64,000 nt of DNA from an uncultured Microbacterium sp. (GTDB lineage Bacteria; Actinomycetota; Actinomycetes; Actinomycetales; Microbacteriaceae), in assembly GCF_945952435.1 (NCBI RefSeq), contig NZ_CAMFHZ010000019.1:1-64000 (forward strand), given 5' to 3'. The notes beneath the pieces are model-generated. The model saw only the letters and a program-made list of their open reading frames with translations, was not told the DNA's origin and did no database searches. Below are positions 52,374-61,695 of this stretch, in pieces. The position numbers and the translations under genes were made by a program. The stretch's first letter is position 1, and the number at the start of each line of letters is the position of its first letter.

Positions 52374-52417
52374 AACGCCGGAGGCGCCCGAGACCCCGTC
52401 TCGGAGCCTCCGGCGTT
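52374..52417. terminator. hairpin terminator after the YeaQ-like gene
   Basis: AACGCCGGAGGC (52374-52385) pairs with GCCTCCGGCGTT (52406-52417); the inner CCGAGAC/GTCTCGG forms a second stem around CCC. The whole is a 44-nt long hairpin, 40 nt after the stop. Confidence 0.85.
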
Positions 52418-52509
52418 CGTCGTGCGGTCCCCGGTCACGACGGGATCGTGCAGGATCGGCCGTGCATGGTCCACAATGGTGACGTAAACATACGCCGTTC
52501 AGGAGAGCC

Positions 52510-54294
52510 ATGACCGACTCCGCCGTCGACACCCCGCCCGCTGCGCTCACCGTCGAGGACGGCGCCCTGCTCAAGCGCGGGCGCCCGTTCCGCATGCTGT
52601 CCGGAGCGGTGCACTACTTCCGGATCCACCCCGACCTGTGGGAGGACAGGCTCCGTCGCCTGGCCGCGATGGGCGCGAACACGGTCGACACATACGTGCC
52701 GTGGAACTTCCACGAGCGTGTCGAGGGCGTCCGCGACTTCACCGGCGGCCGCGACGTCGAGCGCTTCGTGCGTCTCGCGGGCGAGATCGGCCTCGACGTG
52801 TTCCTGCGACCCAGCCCGTACATCTGCGCGGAGTGGTCGAACGGCGGCATCCCGTTCTGGGTGAGCGGCCGCACCGGTGCGGTCCGCACGAGCGATCGCG
52901 CCTTCCTCGCCGCGGTCGACGCCTGGTGCGACGAGCTCATCCCGCGCCTGGCCCCGCTGCAGGCGGCGTACGGCGGTCCGATCACCGCCGTCCAGGTGGA
53001 GAACGAGTACGGCTCGTACGGCAGCGACACGGCCTATCTCGAACACCTCCGCGACGGTCTGCGCGCGCGGGGGATCGTCGAACTGCTCACCACAGCCGAC
53101 GGCACCACGGCTGACATGGTGCGCAACGGCAGCGTGGCGGGGGCGATGGGCTCGTTCACCTTCGGCACGGGCGTCGACAAGGCCGTGCACCTGCGCGCGC
53201 CCGGCGACGCGCTCGTCTGCGCGGAGCTCTGGGGCGGCTGGTTCGACCACTGGGGCGAACGCCATCACGTCCGGTCCGCGGCGAGCATGATCGGCACGGT
53301 CGAGGAGCTGCTGCAGGCGGGCGGATCCGTCAGCCTCTACATGGCGCACGGCGGGACGAACTTCGGGCTCTGGGCCGGCGCGAACCACGACGGCGTGCTG
53401 CAGCCCACCGTCACCTCCTACGACTCCGATGCGCCCATCGGCGAGGACGGCACGCTGAACGACAAGTTCCACGCGCTGCGCGCCCTGTTCGCCCCGTTCC
53501 ACGACGGCGACCTGCCGGAGATCCCCGCACCCCCGCGCCGGCAGCCCGCGGCGACCGCTCCGCTCGCGCGGGACGCGTCGCTGCTCGAGGTGGTGAGGTC
53601 GGCCCCGGCCGGATCCTTCTCCCCGCAGCCGCTGAGCTTCGAGGAGCTGGGTGCGGAGGACGGGCTGGTCGCCTACGAGTCGCGCATCGACTTCGCTCCC
53701 GGGGCGACCCTTGCGCTGCCCGTGCTGCACGACCGCGCGGTGGTGTACGTCGACGACGAGCGTCTCGGCGTGCTGGAGCGCGACGGAGAGCGGACGCTGA
53801 CGCTGCCGGGCGTGTCCTCGGCCGGGGACCTCTCCCTGCGGTCGGGCGTGCTCACGATCGTCGTCGAGAGTCTCGGGCGCATCAACTACGGGCCGCTCAC
53901 GGGGCAGGGCAAGGGGATCCCCGGCGGAGTGCTCATCGGGCGCCGCTTCGCGCACGGGTGGACGCACCGCCTGCTGGGCCTCGACGTTCCCGACGTGACG
54001 CCCGCGGGCGGATCCGCCCCCGACGGCCTCGCGCGCGCCGTGTTCGACGTCGCGGATCCGGCGGACGCCTGGCTCGCGTTCCCGGACGGCGTCAGGGGCC
54101 TCGTCTGGCTGAACGGATTCCTGCTCGGCCGATATGCGGCGATCGGTCCGCAGGTCACGCTCTACGCTCCCGGCCCGCTCTGGCGTGCGGGGCGCAACAC
54201 GGTGCACGTCCTCGACACCGACGGGCTCGGATCCGCCGTGGAGATCCGCGAGGCCCCCGACTTCGGGCCGGTCGAGGAGTTCATCGGCTACTGA
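52510..54294 (+). CDS. glycoside hydrolase family 35 beta-galactosidase
   Basis: A 594-residue cytosolic GH35 enzyme with no signal peptide. AVQVENEYGSYG carries the acid/base Glu166 and CAELWGGWFDHWG the nucleophile Glu239; SGAVHYFRIHPDLWEDRL and TYVPWNFHE are typical N-terminal parts. C-terminal beta domains follow (about 380-594, with the jelly-roll-type INYGPLTGQGKGI and LVWLNGFLLGRYAAIGPQ). It would release galactose from oligosaccharides. CAGGAG precedes the ATG. GTAAAC (52484-52489) resembles half of a LacI-family operator. No transporter is next to it. Confidence 0.9.
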   Translation: MTDSAVDTPPAALTVEDGALLKRGRPFRMLSGAVHYFRIHPDLWEDRLRRLAAMGANTVDTYVPWNFHERVEGVRDFTGGRDVERFVRLAGEIGLDVFLRPSPYICAEWSNGGIPFWVSGRTGAVRTSDRAFLAAVDAWCDELIPRLAPLQAAYGGPITAVQVENEYGSYGSDTAYLEHLRDGLRARGIVELLTTADGTTADMVRNGSVAGAMGSFTFGTGVDKAVHLRAPGDALVCAELWGGWFDHWGERHHVRSAASMIGTVEELLQAGGSVSLYMAHGGTNFGLWAGANHDGVLQPTVTSYDSDAPIGEDGTLNDKFHALRALFAPFHDGDLPEIPAPPRRQPAATAPLARDASLLEVVRSAPAGSFSPQPLSFEELGAEDGLVAYESRIDFAPGATLALPVLHDRAVVYVDDERLGVLERDGERTLTLPGVSSAGDLSLRSGVLTIVVESLGRINYGPLTGQGKGIPGGVLIGRRFAHGWTHRLLGLDVPDVTPAGGSAPDGLARAVFDVADPADAWLAFPDGVRGLVWLNGFLLGRYAAIGPQVTLYAPGPLWRAGRNTVHVLDTDGLGSAVEIREAPDFGPVEEFIGY

Positions 54295-54345
54295 GCCGGG
54301 ATCCGACCCCGCGCTCTCCGTCCGGCTCGCGCAGCGCGGGGTCGC

Positions 54346-55383
54346 CTAGGGCTCGTCCCGCAGTCCCGCACGGATGCGGCGCAGGTCCTCGGTGAGCGAG
54401 CCGATCAGCACCCAGTTCCGCGAGGACGGCGGACGGATCTCCAACGGCGACGTCAGCGCCGGGATCGCGGAGGTGAGGGCCTCGGGCTCGGCGACCACCT
54501 CCGCGAGCTGCACGGCGAGGCGCACGTCGTGCCCGGCCCGGTGCAGCTGCTCGGCGATCGCGGGGACCGAGGGCTCGGCGGGAAGCGTGTCGTCGTACTG
54601 ATCGACGTAGGCGCGGGTCATCCCGATCACCTGCGTGACGATCGGGCCGAGGCGGTCCAGCAGCTCGCGCATCGAGGAGAGCTCCTCGCGATGGGCGGAT
54701 CCGCGGGGGTTGAGGGTCAGCGACTCCTCCGCAGCGAGCAGCGAGGCGTCCGCGGCGTCCTTCATGGGCCGCAGCAGTCGCGCCTCCAGCATGAGCTCCT
54801 GACGGCGCTCGGGCGCCGTGTCGCGCGGGAGCGCCTCGCCGAGCCGGTCGAGGCTCGCGGCGAGCTCGCCGCCGAGCAGCGCGAGATCCCGGCGGACCGG
54901 CGCGACGAGCACGGGAGGGACGATGGACACGTTCACGACGAAGCCGATGGCCGCGCCGATCAGCGTCTCGATGATGCGGTCGACGGCGTAGTCCTGGCTC
55001 GATGCGCCGAGCGCGAGCACGAGCATGGCGGAGATCGCGACCTGGTTCGCGGTGCCGGTCGTGGCCTTGAACGACCAGGCCGCGAGCATCGCGACGACGA
55101 CGGCGAGCAGGACGACCCAGCTGAGCCCTCCGAGCACCATCGTGAGCAGCACCGCGATCACGACCCCCGCGATCACGCCGATGCTGCGCTCGATCGCCTT
55201 CGCGAGCGACTGGTTCACGCTCGGCTGCACGACGAGAAGTGCCGCGATCGCGGCGAACACCGGGAGATGCCCGGGGACGAGCCATCCGGCGACGAGCCAG
55301 GCCGCGATCGTGGCCGCCGCCGACTTCGCCACCTGCAGCAGCGGCGCGCGGCGAGCGGAGCGGAGGGCGGCCAGCGTGCGCAT
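54346..55383 (-). CDS. FUSC family membrane protein
   Basis: A 345-residue protein with about 6 hydrophobic segments in the first half (SAAATIAAWLVAGWLVPGH, FAAIAALLVVQPSVNQSL, IGVIAGVVIAVLLTMVLGGLS and others) and a helical cytoplasmic C-terminal half. The QPSVNQSL-IGV pattern resembles the fusaric-acid-resistance-like (FUSC) half-size family and aromatic acid exporters. TACCGT (55390-55395) six nt before ATG 55383 supports a leaderless start; GGAGG also lies very close to the ATG. Substrate unknown. Confidence 0.82.
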   Translation of the reverse strand: MRTLAALRSARRAPLLQVAKSAAATIAAWLVAGWLVPGHLPVFAAIAALLVVQPSVNQSLAKAIERSIGVIAGVVIAVLLTMVLGGLSWVVLLAVVVAMLAAWSFKATTGTANQVAISAMLVLALGASSQDYAVDRIIETLIGAAIGFVVNVSIVPPVLVAPVRRDLALLGGELAASLDRLGEALPRDTAPERRQELMLEARLLRPMKDAADASLLAAEESLTLNPRGSAHREELSSMRELLDRLGPIVTQVIGMTRAYVDQYDDTLPAEPSVPAIAEQLHRAGHDVRLAVQLAEVVAEPEALTSAIPALTSPLEIRPPSSRNWVLIGSLTEDLRRIRAGLRDEP

Positions 55384-55546
55384 GCCTCCACGGTAGTCGG
55401 CGGCAGGCCACACGCCCTCCGGCGGGCCGCGGTCGGTGGGCGGGGATCCGGATCTGAGGTGCCCGCCTGCGTGGATTAGGGCATCTGCCCGATGGGGCGA
55501 GGGGGCCTTAGGGACGAGCGTAGGGGTACCGAAGAAGGAGAGAGTC

Positions 55547-55870
55547 ATGGACCTGAACCCCGCGATGGGCTACCGCATCACGACCCTGGAGATCGAACGC
55601 GCCGCGGTCCGCGCCGAGCGCGCGCGGATGGCTGCCGAGCACGCGGACCAGCTGCGACCCGTCGACGGACGGCTGCGTCGCGCGCTGCGCGCGCTGTCCG
55701 CCCGCCGCACCCGTGCGACCGGGGCGGAGGTCTCCGTTCCCGTGACCACGATCCGGTCGGACGTCGCCGCGCCGGCGTCCTCCGCCGCGCCGGTCGCGCG
55801 GACGGCGCAGGACGCGCGGGTCGCATCGCCCGAGCGCGAGCTCGTCGGCTGCGCACCGCACGCCGCGTGA
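55547..55870 (+). CDS. 107-residue hypothetical protein, helical and Arg/Ala-rich
   Basis: A small basic protein. Residues 10-60 are predicted helical with alternating Arg/Glu/Ala (ITTLEIERAAVRAERARMAAEH), and the C-terminal half is Ala/Val-rich without clear structure. AAGGAGAG lies 6 nt before the ATG, a real ribosome-binding site, which argues for translation. No family or function is recognised. It may be a stress or nucleoid-related small protein, but nothing in the sequence proves it. Confidence 0.6.
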   Translation: MDLNPAMGYRITTLEIERAAVRAERARMAAEHADQLRPVDGRLRRALRALSARRTRATGAEVSVPVTTIRSDVAAPASSAAPVARTAQDARVASPERELVGCAPHAA

Positions 55871-56069
55871 GCGTCCGGGAGGCATGGGTGCTGCGGGGAG
55901 GGATCCCGATCGGCGGGAGGGGACAGCAGTCCTCCCGCCGGTCGGCGTCCCGCCCCGCGGTGCGGCGTGCGCAGGCGGACAGGGCGAGGAGCGGGGCCGT
56001 CGCCGTCCTCGACTACGGTGGACCCGAGCCCGCCGGATCCTTCCCAGCGGCGCATCACGGGAGGCCTGC

Positions 56070-56612
56070 ATGCCGGACGACAGCGACGGATCGCCGTTCG
56101 ACTACCCTCGGAGTCCCTCGCTCGACCACGTCGATCGCGGACTGCTCGCGTCGGCGTCGTTCGCCGACGGCGGCGGATACCCTCCCTCGTACTCTCGCTT
56201 CGTCTCCCGTGCGGGGTGGGCGAGGACTGCGGGCTTGTGGCTGATCTACCCCCCCGTGCTCCCGGGCTACGCCGACGGGGTGCAGGGACGCGGCGCCGTT
56301 CTGACGCAGCAGTTCCGCGCGGTCTACCGCGACAACGAGGAGGAGGGGTTCGACTTCACGCTCGAGCCCGACGGCCGCTGGGACCTCATCGACCGCCTCG
56401 AGGCCTTCGGGTTCAGCGAGAACGGCGACCTCCTGCTCTGGGACGTGACGGAGCGGGACGAGCGGGGCGAGTTCCCGCTCTGGCTGTCGGCGAATCTCAA
56501 CGCGTTGGAGCGGATCGGAGACACGCTCGACGAGGCGCTCCTCATCCTGAACGAGCGCGGGGAGAGTCCCCGGCCCGTCACGGTGGAACCACTGCCGCCG
56601 ACGCGGCTCTGA
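56070..56612 (+). CDS. SMI1/KNR4-like protein
   Basis: A 180-residue protein resembling SMI1/KNR4-superfamily proteins, seen in WLIYPPVLPGYADGVQGRGA, YRDNEEEGFDFTLEPDGRWDLI and the acidic SENGDLLLWDVTERDERGEFPLWLS. In bacteria this fold often serves as the immunity protein of polymorphic toxins. No toxin gene is next to it, so it is either an orphan immunity gene or a domesticated protein. GGGAGG precedes the ATG by 5 nt. The length and lack of signal peptide fit the family. Confidence 0.6.
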   Translation: MPDDSDGSPFDYPRSPSLDHVDRGLLASASFADGGGYPPSYSRFVSRAGWARTAGLWLIYPPVLPGYADGVQGRGAVLTQQFRAVYRDNEEEGFDFTLEPDGRWDLIDRLEAFGFSENGDLLLWDVTERDERGEFPLWLSANLNALERIGDTLDEALLILNERGESPRPVTVEPLPPTRL

Positions 56613-56716
56613 CGACGGCGCGGATCGCCTGTGCTCGGCGGGGCGGATCGCCTGCTCTCGGCGGGAAGGCATCCGGCCCGGCGCCCGATGTCCGTGGTCG
56701 ATGGCACGATGAAGGC

Positions 56717-59599
56717 ATGCCCCTCGCCTCCCCGTCCGCCGCGATGGTCGGCCGTGACGCCGAGCTGGGGATGCTCGATGCAGCCCTGGGCCGGGCGCGC
56801 GCCGGCGAGACGGCCTCGGTGCTGATCGGGGGAGAGGCGGGCATCGGCAAGTCGCGGTTGACGGCGGAGTTCCGCCGCCGCATCGCGCACGACGCGATCG
56901 TGCTGACCGGCTGGTGCCTCGACTACGGCTCGACGCCGGCGCCCTTCGGGCCGTTGCCCGCGATCCTGCGCGGCGTGCTGGACGAGCTCGGCGACGGGGC
57001 CGACGAGGCCGCCGGTCCCGGTCGGGACGCGTTGCAGCTGCTCCTTCCCGAACGCGCCGTCGCTCCGGTCGACCGCTCCGCGATCCGGCCCGAGGGGCTT
57101 CGTGAGACGATCGCGAATCTGCTCGAGGCCGCCGCCGCGATCCGCCCTGTCGTGGTCGTCGTGGAGGATCTGCACTGGGCGGATGCGGCGACCCTGGCGA
57201 TGCTGTCGTTCCTCCTGCGCGCCCTCGCCGGGCGGCCCGTGCTCTTCCTGCTCACCTGCCGCATCGACGAGGTGCGCCGGGGTGGCCCCGTCCGCTCGTT
57301 CTTCGCCGAGGCCGAGCGCGCACGACTCCTCGATCGCATCACGGTCGAGCGCCTCGACGCTGTGGCGGTGCGCGATCTCGTGCTCGATCTGCGCGGACCC
57401 GTCGACGACGCGGATCTGGCTCGGCTCATGGAGCGCAGCGAGGGCGTGCCGTTCTTCGTGGAGGAGCTGCTCTGCACGGTCGACGGCGCGATGCCGGACA
57501 CGCTGCGCGACGTGCTGCTCGCCCGGTTCGACGCCCTCGGCGACGACGCTCGGCGCGTCGTGCGGGTCGCCTCGGGATCCGACGGCGCGATCCCGCACGA
57601 GCTCCTCTCCTCCCTCGCGGGCTTCGGTGACGAGCGGCTCGACGAGGCGGTGCGCGAGGCCATGGGTGCCGGGATCATCGCGATCGCCGACCGGGAGAGC
57701 TACGTGTTCCGGCATGCGCTGCTGCGCGAGGCCGTGCACGACGACCTCCTCCCGGGGGAGCGCGCGCGGCTGCATGCGGCGTTCGCCGACGCGCTCGAGA
57801 CCGCGGGGGGCGCCCCGTCCGCCCTCGCCTTCCACTGGCACCGTGCGCACGACTTCCCTCGCGCGCTCGCCGCGGCCGTGAGCGCGATGCTGCAGGCCAA
57901 GAACAGCTACGCGTTCTCCACGGCCGCGCGCTTCGGAGAGCTCGCGCTCGAGCTGTGGGATCAGGTGCCGGATCCCGCGTCCGTGGCGGGCATCGAGCGG
58001 ATCCCGCTGCTCGCACGGCTCGGATCGATCCTGCGCAACGGGGGCGACGGGGAGCGTGCCCTCGCCGTCGTGTCGCTCGCGCTCGCGGAGATCGATCCGA
58101 CGACGGTCGAGCCCGGCGTGCACGCGCGGCTGCTGCGGGACAAGGCTCTCTTCCTCCAGAACCTGGGCCGGGGCGGAGCCATCGAGCTCTTCCTCGAGGC
58201 GCTCGCCGTGATCGACGGGCAACCGGAGCAGGAGCGGCTGCGCGCGACGCTCCTCGGCTACCTCGGGGGGCGCTATCTGGTGGCCGCGCGGCTCGAGGAG
58301 GCGTTGGCGACCGCGGACGAGGCGTACCGCCTCGCGGAGCGGATCGGCTTCCGCAATGCCATGTCCGTCGCGGCGAATCTGCGCGGCTGCAGTCGCATCC
58401 ACCTCGGCCAGGTCGAGGCGGGGCTGGCCGACTTCCGATTGTCCTGGGAGCACGCGACCGATCACGACGCTCAGTTGCGCTACCGGGTGAACTACGCCGA
58501 CAGCCTGAACAAGCTGGGGCGCTTCCGGGAGGCGGTCGAGGTGGCGGAGGCCGGCGTTGCGCACGCCCGCACCCTCGGCGTGGAGCGCACGTCGGGCGCG
58601 ATCCTCTCGCACAACATGGTCGAGCCGCTGCTGGAACGGGGCGAGATCGACCGGGTGGAGGAGGTGTCTGCCCGCGACGTCGCGACGCGCACGCTGCCGG
58701 TGTTCCGCGTGTACTCGACGATGTCGCACATCCGCGCGCTGGTGTGGTGCGGCGAGACGGAGTCCGCCGGGCGGTTGCTGGCCCAGTGGCGCAGGATCGC
58801 CGAGAGTGTCGCGGCCGTGGAGCGCCAGGTCTGGTACTCGCTGCACTCCGTGGAGATCACGCTCGCGCTGGGCGAAGGCGACCCGGAGCAGGCCGCGGCG
58901 GTGCTGAACGACCTGATCCAGGATCCCGGCCCCCGGCTGGCCCTGCTGCAGAGGGTGCTGCTCGAAGGCGGCCATGTCGTCGCGGAGCTGCGCGCCGAGG
59001 GGCACGGGGGTCTGGCCGCGTCGACGGCCGATCTCGTTCGCGGAGCGTGGGCGGCGTCGCCCGTCGAGCTGCGCCAGCCGCACTGGGGCGTCGTGCTGCA
59101 CGCCCTGCTCGACGCCGATCCCGACGCGCTCGACGCCGCGGTCGCGGTGGCGGACGCCGACGACGTGCCCGCCCTGTTCCAGCCGATCGTCCGGCTCGAG
59201 AGGGCGCGTGCGCTCATCGCCGCGGGCGATCGGCCCGGAGCCCTCACGGCAGGGGCCGACGCGCTCGCCCGGGCGGAGAAGCTCGGACACGATCGGGTTC
59301 GGCGGCGTGCCGCGGAGTTCGTGGAGGCGGTGGGGCTGCCCGCGGGAGCGGCCGCACGTGCCTCCGCGGCGCAGGCCGCCGGGGCGCAGGGCGCCGGATC
59401 GACGCCGGGCGGCTCCGGCGTCGAGCTCACCGCGCGCGAGCAGCAGGTGCTCGATCTCATCGCCGAGGGGCTCAGCAACCGGCAGATCGGCGAGCGGCTG
59501 TTCATCAGCGGCAAGACCGCCAGCGTGCACGTGTCCGCGATCCTGCGCAAACTCGGCGTGTCCACGCGCACCGAGGCCGCCGTGGCCGCCCGCCGCTGA
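56717..59599 (+). CDS. large LuxR-type (LAL/MalT-like) transcriptional regulator
   Basis: A 960-residue regulator. An AAA/STAND ATPase comes first, with GGEAGIGKSRL as Walker A and VVVEDLHWADAATL as Walker B; a TPR-like helical region fills about 400-850; a LuxR helix-turn-helix ends the protein (LTAREQQVLDLIAEGLSNRQIGERLF). Such proteins act as ATP-dependent activators. CACGAT (56705-56710) six nt upstream supports the start. Conserved sequence begins directly at the Met, and longer frames upstream overlap the SMI1-like gene. Targets are unknown. Confidence 0.86.
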   Translation: MPLASPSAAMVGRDAELGMLDAALGRARAGETASVLIGGEAGIGKSRLTAEFRRRIAHDAIVLTGWCLDYGSTPAPFGPLPAILRGVLDELGDGADEAAGPGRDALQLLLPERAVAPVDRSAIRPEGLRETIANLLEAAAAIRPVVVVVEDLHWADAATLAMLSFLLRALAGRPVLFLLTCRIDEVRRGGPVRSFFAEAERARLLDRITVERLDAVAVRDLVLDLRGPVDDADLARLMERSEGVPFFVEELLCTVDGAMPDTLRDVLLARFDALGDDARRVVRVASGSDGAIPHELLSSLAGFGDERLDEAVREAMGAGIIAIADRESYVFRHALLREAVHDDLLPGERARLHAAFADALETAGGAPSALAFHWHRAHDFPRALAAAVSAMLQAKNSYAFSTAARFGELALELWDQVPDPASVAGIERIPLLARLGSILRNGGDGERALAVVSLALAEIDPTTVEPGVHARLLRDKALFLQNLGRGGAIELFLEALAVIDGQPEQERLRATLLGYLGGRYLVAARLEEALATADEAYRLAERIGFRNAMSVAANLRGCSRIHLGQVEAGLADFRLSWEHATDHDAQLRYRVNYADSLNKLGRFREAVEVAEAGVAHARTLGVERTSGAILSHNMVEPLLERGEIDRVEEVSARDVATRTLPVFRVYSTMSHIRALVWCGETESAGRLLAQWRRIAESVAAVERQVWYSLHSVEITLALGEGDPEQAAAVLNDLIQDPGPRLALLQRVLLEGGHVVAELRAEGHGGLAASTADLVRGAWAASPVELRQPHWGVVLHALLDADPDALDAAVAVADADDVPALFQPIVRLERARALIAAGDRPGALTAGADALARAEKLGHDRVRRRAAEFVEAVGLPAGAAARASAAQAAGAQGAGSTPGGSGVELTAREQQVLDLIAEGLSNRQIGERLFISGKTASVHVSAILRKLGVSTRTEAAVAARR

Positions 59600-59693
59600 G
59601 ACCCGCGTCCGCGCGCCCCACCAGGACGACCGGGGAACCGGCGCCCAGGCCGATCGCGGCGTCGGTAAGGACCTCACTCCATAGACTCGAAGG

Positions 59694-60806
59694 ATGCTCT
59701 CCCCGGTGCTGCTCGGCGTCATCGCGATCGCGATCGGGCTGGCCCTGGGTCTCGTGCTCTTCGTCCCCTTCGTCGCGATCAGCTATCGGCGTCGCGGGCG
59801 ACTGTCGTTTCTCCGGCTGCTGCTCTGGCTCGCCGCGCTCATCTACTTCTGGGCGATCTGGACGTACACGCTGCTGCCCCTGCCGGAGCCCGAGACGATC
59901 CGCTGCGTCGGGGCGATCCTGGATCCGCTGTCCGTCCTCGACGACCTGCGCACCGCGTTCCGCGCGCCGGGGAACCCGCTCACCCATCCGGCGCTCCTGC
60001 AGCTCGTGTTCAACGTGCTGCTCTTCGCTCCTCTGGGCTTCTTCGTGCGCGTGCTCGGCGGGCGGGGCGTGGGTATCGCGGTCCTGGTCGGGTTCGGGCT
60101 CTCGCTGTTCGTCGAGACGACACAGCTCACCGGGGTCTGGGGCTTGTACCCGTGCGCCTACCGGTTCTTCGACGTCGGAGACCTGATCACGAACACGCTC
60201 GGCGCGCTGCTGGGCTCGGTCGTCGCGATGCTCGTTCCCCGCGAGCATCGGGGGAGCGCGGCGCTTCCGGGCGCGGCCGATCCGCGCCCGGTCACGCGGG
60301 GTCGCAGGGCGCTGGCGATGCTGTGCGACGGTCTGGGCTTCTGGTTCGTCGACGCGGGTGTCGCGATCGCCGTGCAGCTCTTCCTCAGCCAGGTCGTCCG
60401 GGACAGGCGGGCGGTCGTCGACGGCGGCATTGCCGGTCTGCTGGGCGGAGCCGCCGCGAGTGCGCTCTGGCTGGCGGTGATCCTCGTCACGGGCCGATCG
60501 GTCGGCGACATCGCGGTGCAGTTGCGGTACGAGGGCGGACCGCTGCCCCGTGCCCTGGCGCGCCCGCTGCGCTGGCTCGGCGGCGTCGCGGGCATCGGCG
60601 CGATCGGGCTCGCCGGCGGGCTCTTCTCGACCGCCGAGGGCGTGCTCACCGTGCTGGCGTGCGCGATGCTGTTCTTCACCCACGACGGGCGGGGGCTGCC
60701 GGGAGTGCTCTCCGGCCAGGAGCTCCGCGATGCGCGCACTCCTGCGACGTCCTCCGGGACCGGGGCGGGGGATCAGGCGGCTTCGGCGCGTCCCCGCCGC
60801 CAGTAG
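59694..60806 (+). CDS. VanZ-RDD fusion membrane protein
   Basis: A 370-residue membrane protein. The N-terminal half (about residues 35-180) is a VanZ-like domain with FNVLLFAPLGFFVRVL, ETTQLTG and RFFDVGDLITNTLGALLG; the C-terminal half (about 205-335) is RDD-like with CDGLGFWFVDAGVAIAVQLF. VanZ-like proteins give low-level glycopeptide tolerance in some species; RDD domains have no firm role. TAGACT (59682-59687) six nt before the ATG supports a leaderless start. The end overlaps the convergent SIP gene by 34 bp. Confidence 0.82.
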   Translation: MLSPVLLGVIAIAIGLALGLVLFVPFVAISYRRRGRLSFLRLLLWLAALIYFWAIWTYTLLPLPEPETIRCVGAILDPLSVLDDLRTAFRAPGNPLTHPALLQLVFNVLLFAPLGFFVRVLGGRGVGIAVLVGFGLSLFVETTQLTGVWGLYPCAYRFFDVGDLITNTLGALLGSVVAMLVPREHRGSAALPGAADPRPVTRGRRALAMLCDGLGFWFVDAGVAIAVQLFLSQVVRDRRAVVDGGIAGLLGGAAASALWLAVILVTGRSVGDIAVQLRYEGGPLPRALARPLRWLGGVAGIGAIGLAGGLFSTAEGVLTVLACAMLFFTHDGRGLPGVLSGQELRDARTPATSSGTGAGDQAASARPRRQ

Positions 60807-61666
60807 CCCATGAACGCCACGGAGCGCCGATCGATGCCCAGAGTGCGCACGAGGTGACGCCGGAGCGCGGTGATCGTCCCCGCCTCGCCCGCGAGCCAGG
60901 CGTAGTGCGAGCCCTCGGTGTGCTCCGGGACCTCCCAGAGCACCTCCTCCTCGGAGGGATCGGGGAGATCCTGCGTCGAGGCGGCCGTGCTCCGCTGCTC
61001 GCCCCAGGCGTGCACCGCGGCGCTGAGGCGCAGCCCGTGTGCCGTGCCGCCGCGCGCCAGCCACGTCACCTCGACGCCGGCCGGTCCGGTCAGCGGGAGT
61101 ACGTCCGCCTCGGTCGGCACCTCGATGTACACCGCTCCGGTCACGTGCGCCGGCAGCGTTTCCACGATCGCGCAGATCGCCGGGACGGCGGTCTCGTCCC
61201 CGGCGATGAGCACGGACCCCGCGTCTCCCGGGTTCCACTCCAGTCCACCGGTCTCCTCGGCGCGGGCGTCCGGCCCGACGACGACGAGGGGGGAGCCCGG
61301 CGTCGCCGCCGAGGCCCACGCCGATGCGGGGCCCTCCGTGCCGTGCAGCACGAAGTCTACGTCGATCTCGCGGGCCTCCTGACGGACCGCTCTGACTGTG
61401 TACGTGCGGATCGGATTGCGTTTCTCATCGGGGAGTTCGCGCCACCGGCGCCACCACTGCATCATCCCGGTCTCCTCGTCGAACTGGCCGACGTCCGTGA
61501 ACGACCCGTCGGCTAGCGGCAGCACGAGTTTGATCCTCTGATCGAGGCCGTCGGTGCCGAAGTGCACCAGGTCGGGGCCGGTCAGCGTGATCCGCAGGAA
61601 GTGCGGGCTGAGGCGTTCGAGCCGGGCGACGGCGGTGCGGAAGGTTCGATATGGATGATGGGCCAC
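60773..61666 (-). CDS. siderophore-interacting protein (ferric-siderophore reductase)
   Basis: A 297-residue SIP-family flavoprotein that would use NADPH or NADH and FAD to reduce ferric siderophores in the cytosol. RLSPHFLRITLTGPDL, RTYTVR-type FAD binding (NPIRTYTVRAVR), GSVLIAGDETAVPAICAI and YAWLAGEAGTITALRRHL are characteristic, as is the C-terminal GYWRRGRAE. GTG 61666 has TATTCT (61673-61678) six nt upstream. It is divergent from the siderophore ABC genes and shares an IdeR box with them. Confidence 0.9.
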   Translation of the reverse strand: MAHHPYRTFRTAVARLERLSPHFLRITLTGPDLVHFGTDGLDQRIKLVLPLADGSFTDVGQFDEETGMMQWWRRWRELPDEKRNPIRTYTVRAVRQEAREIDVDFVLHGTEGPASAWASAATPGSPLVVVGPDARAEETGGLEWNPGDAGSVLIAGDETAVPAICAIVETLPAHVTGAVYIEVPTEADVLPLTGPAGVEVTWLARGGTAHGLRLSAAVHAWGEQRSTAASTQDLPDPSEEEVLWEVPEHTEGSHYAWLAGEAGTITALRRHLVRTLGIDRRSVAFMGYWRRGRAEAA

Positions 61667-61672
61667 CCCTAA

Positions 61673-61694
61673 AGAATAGGTTAGGCTCCCCTAA
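61673..61694. promoter_or_regulatory. DtxR/IdeR-type iron box in a divergent leaderless promoter
   Basis: ATAGGTTAGGCTCCCCTAA (61676-61694) matches the 19-bp DtxR/IdeR consensus at 16 of 19 positions. It overlaps both -10 boxes: TATTCT for the SIP gene (61673-61678, minus) and TAGGCT for the ATPase gene (61682-61687, plus). The two starts are 29 bp apart. Iron-loaded regulator bound here would silence both sides. Confidence 0.85.
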
Positions 61695-61695
61695 T

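Noticed and set aside
55967..56716. 250-codon N-terminal extension of the LuxR-type regulator
   Set aside because: Overlaps the SMI1-like gene in another frame, is Arg-rich, and the ATPase domain begins right after ATG 56717 with a -10-like box before it.
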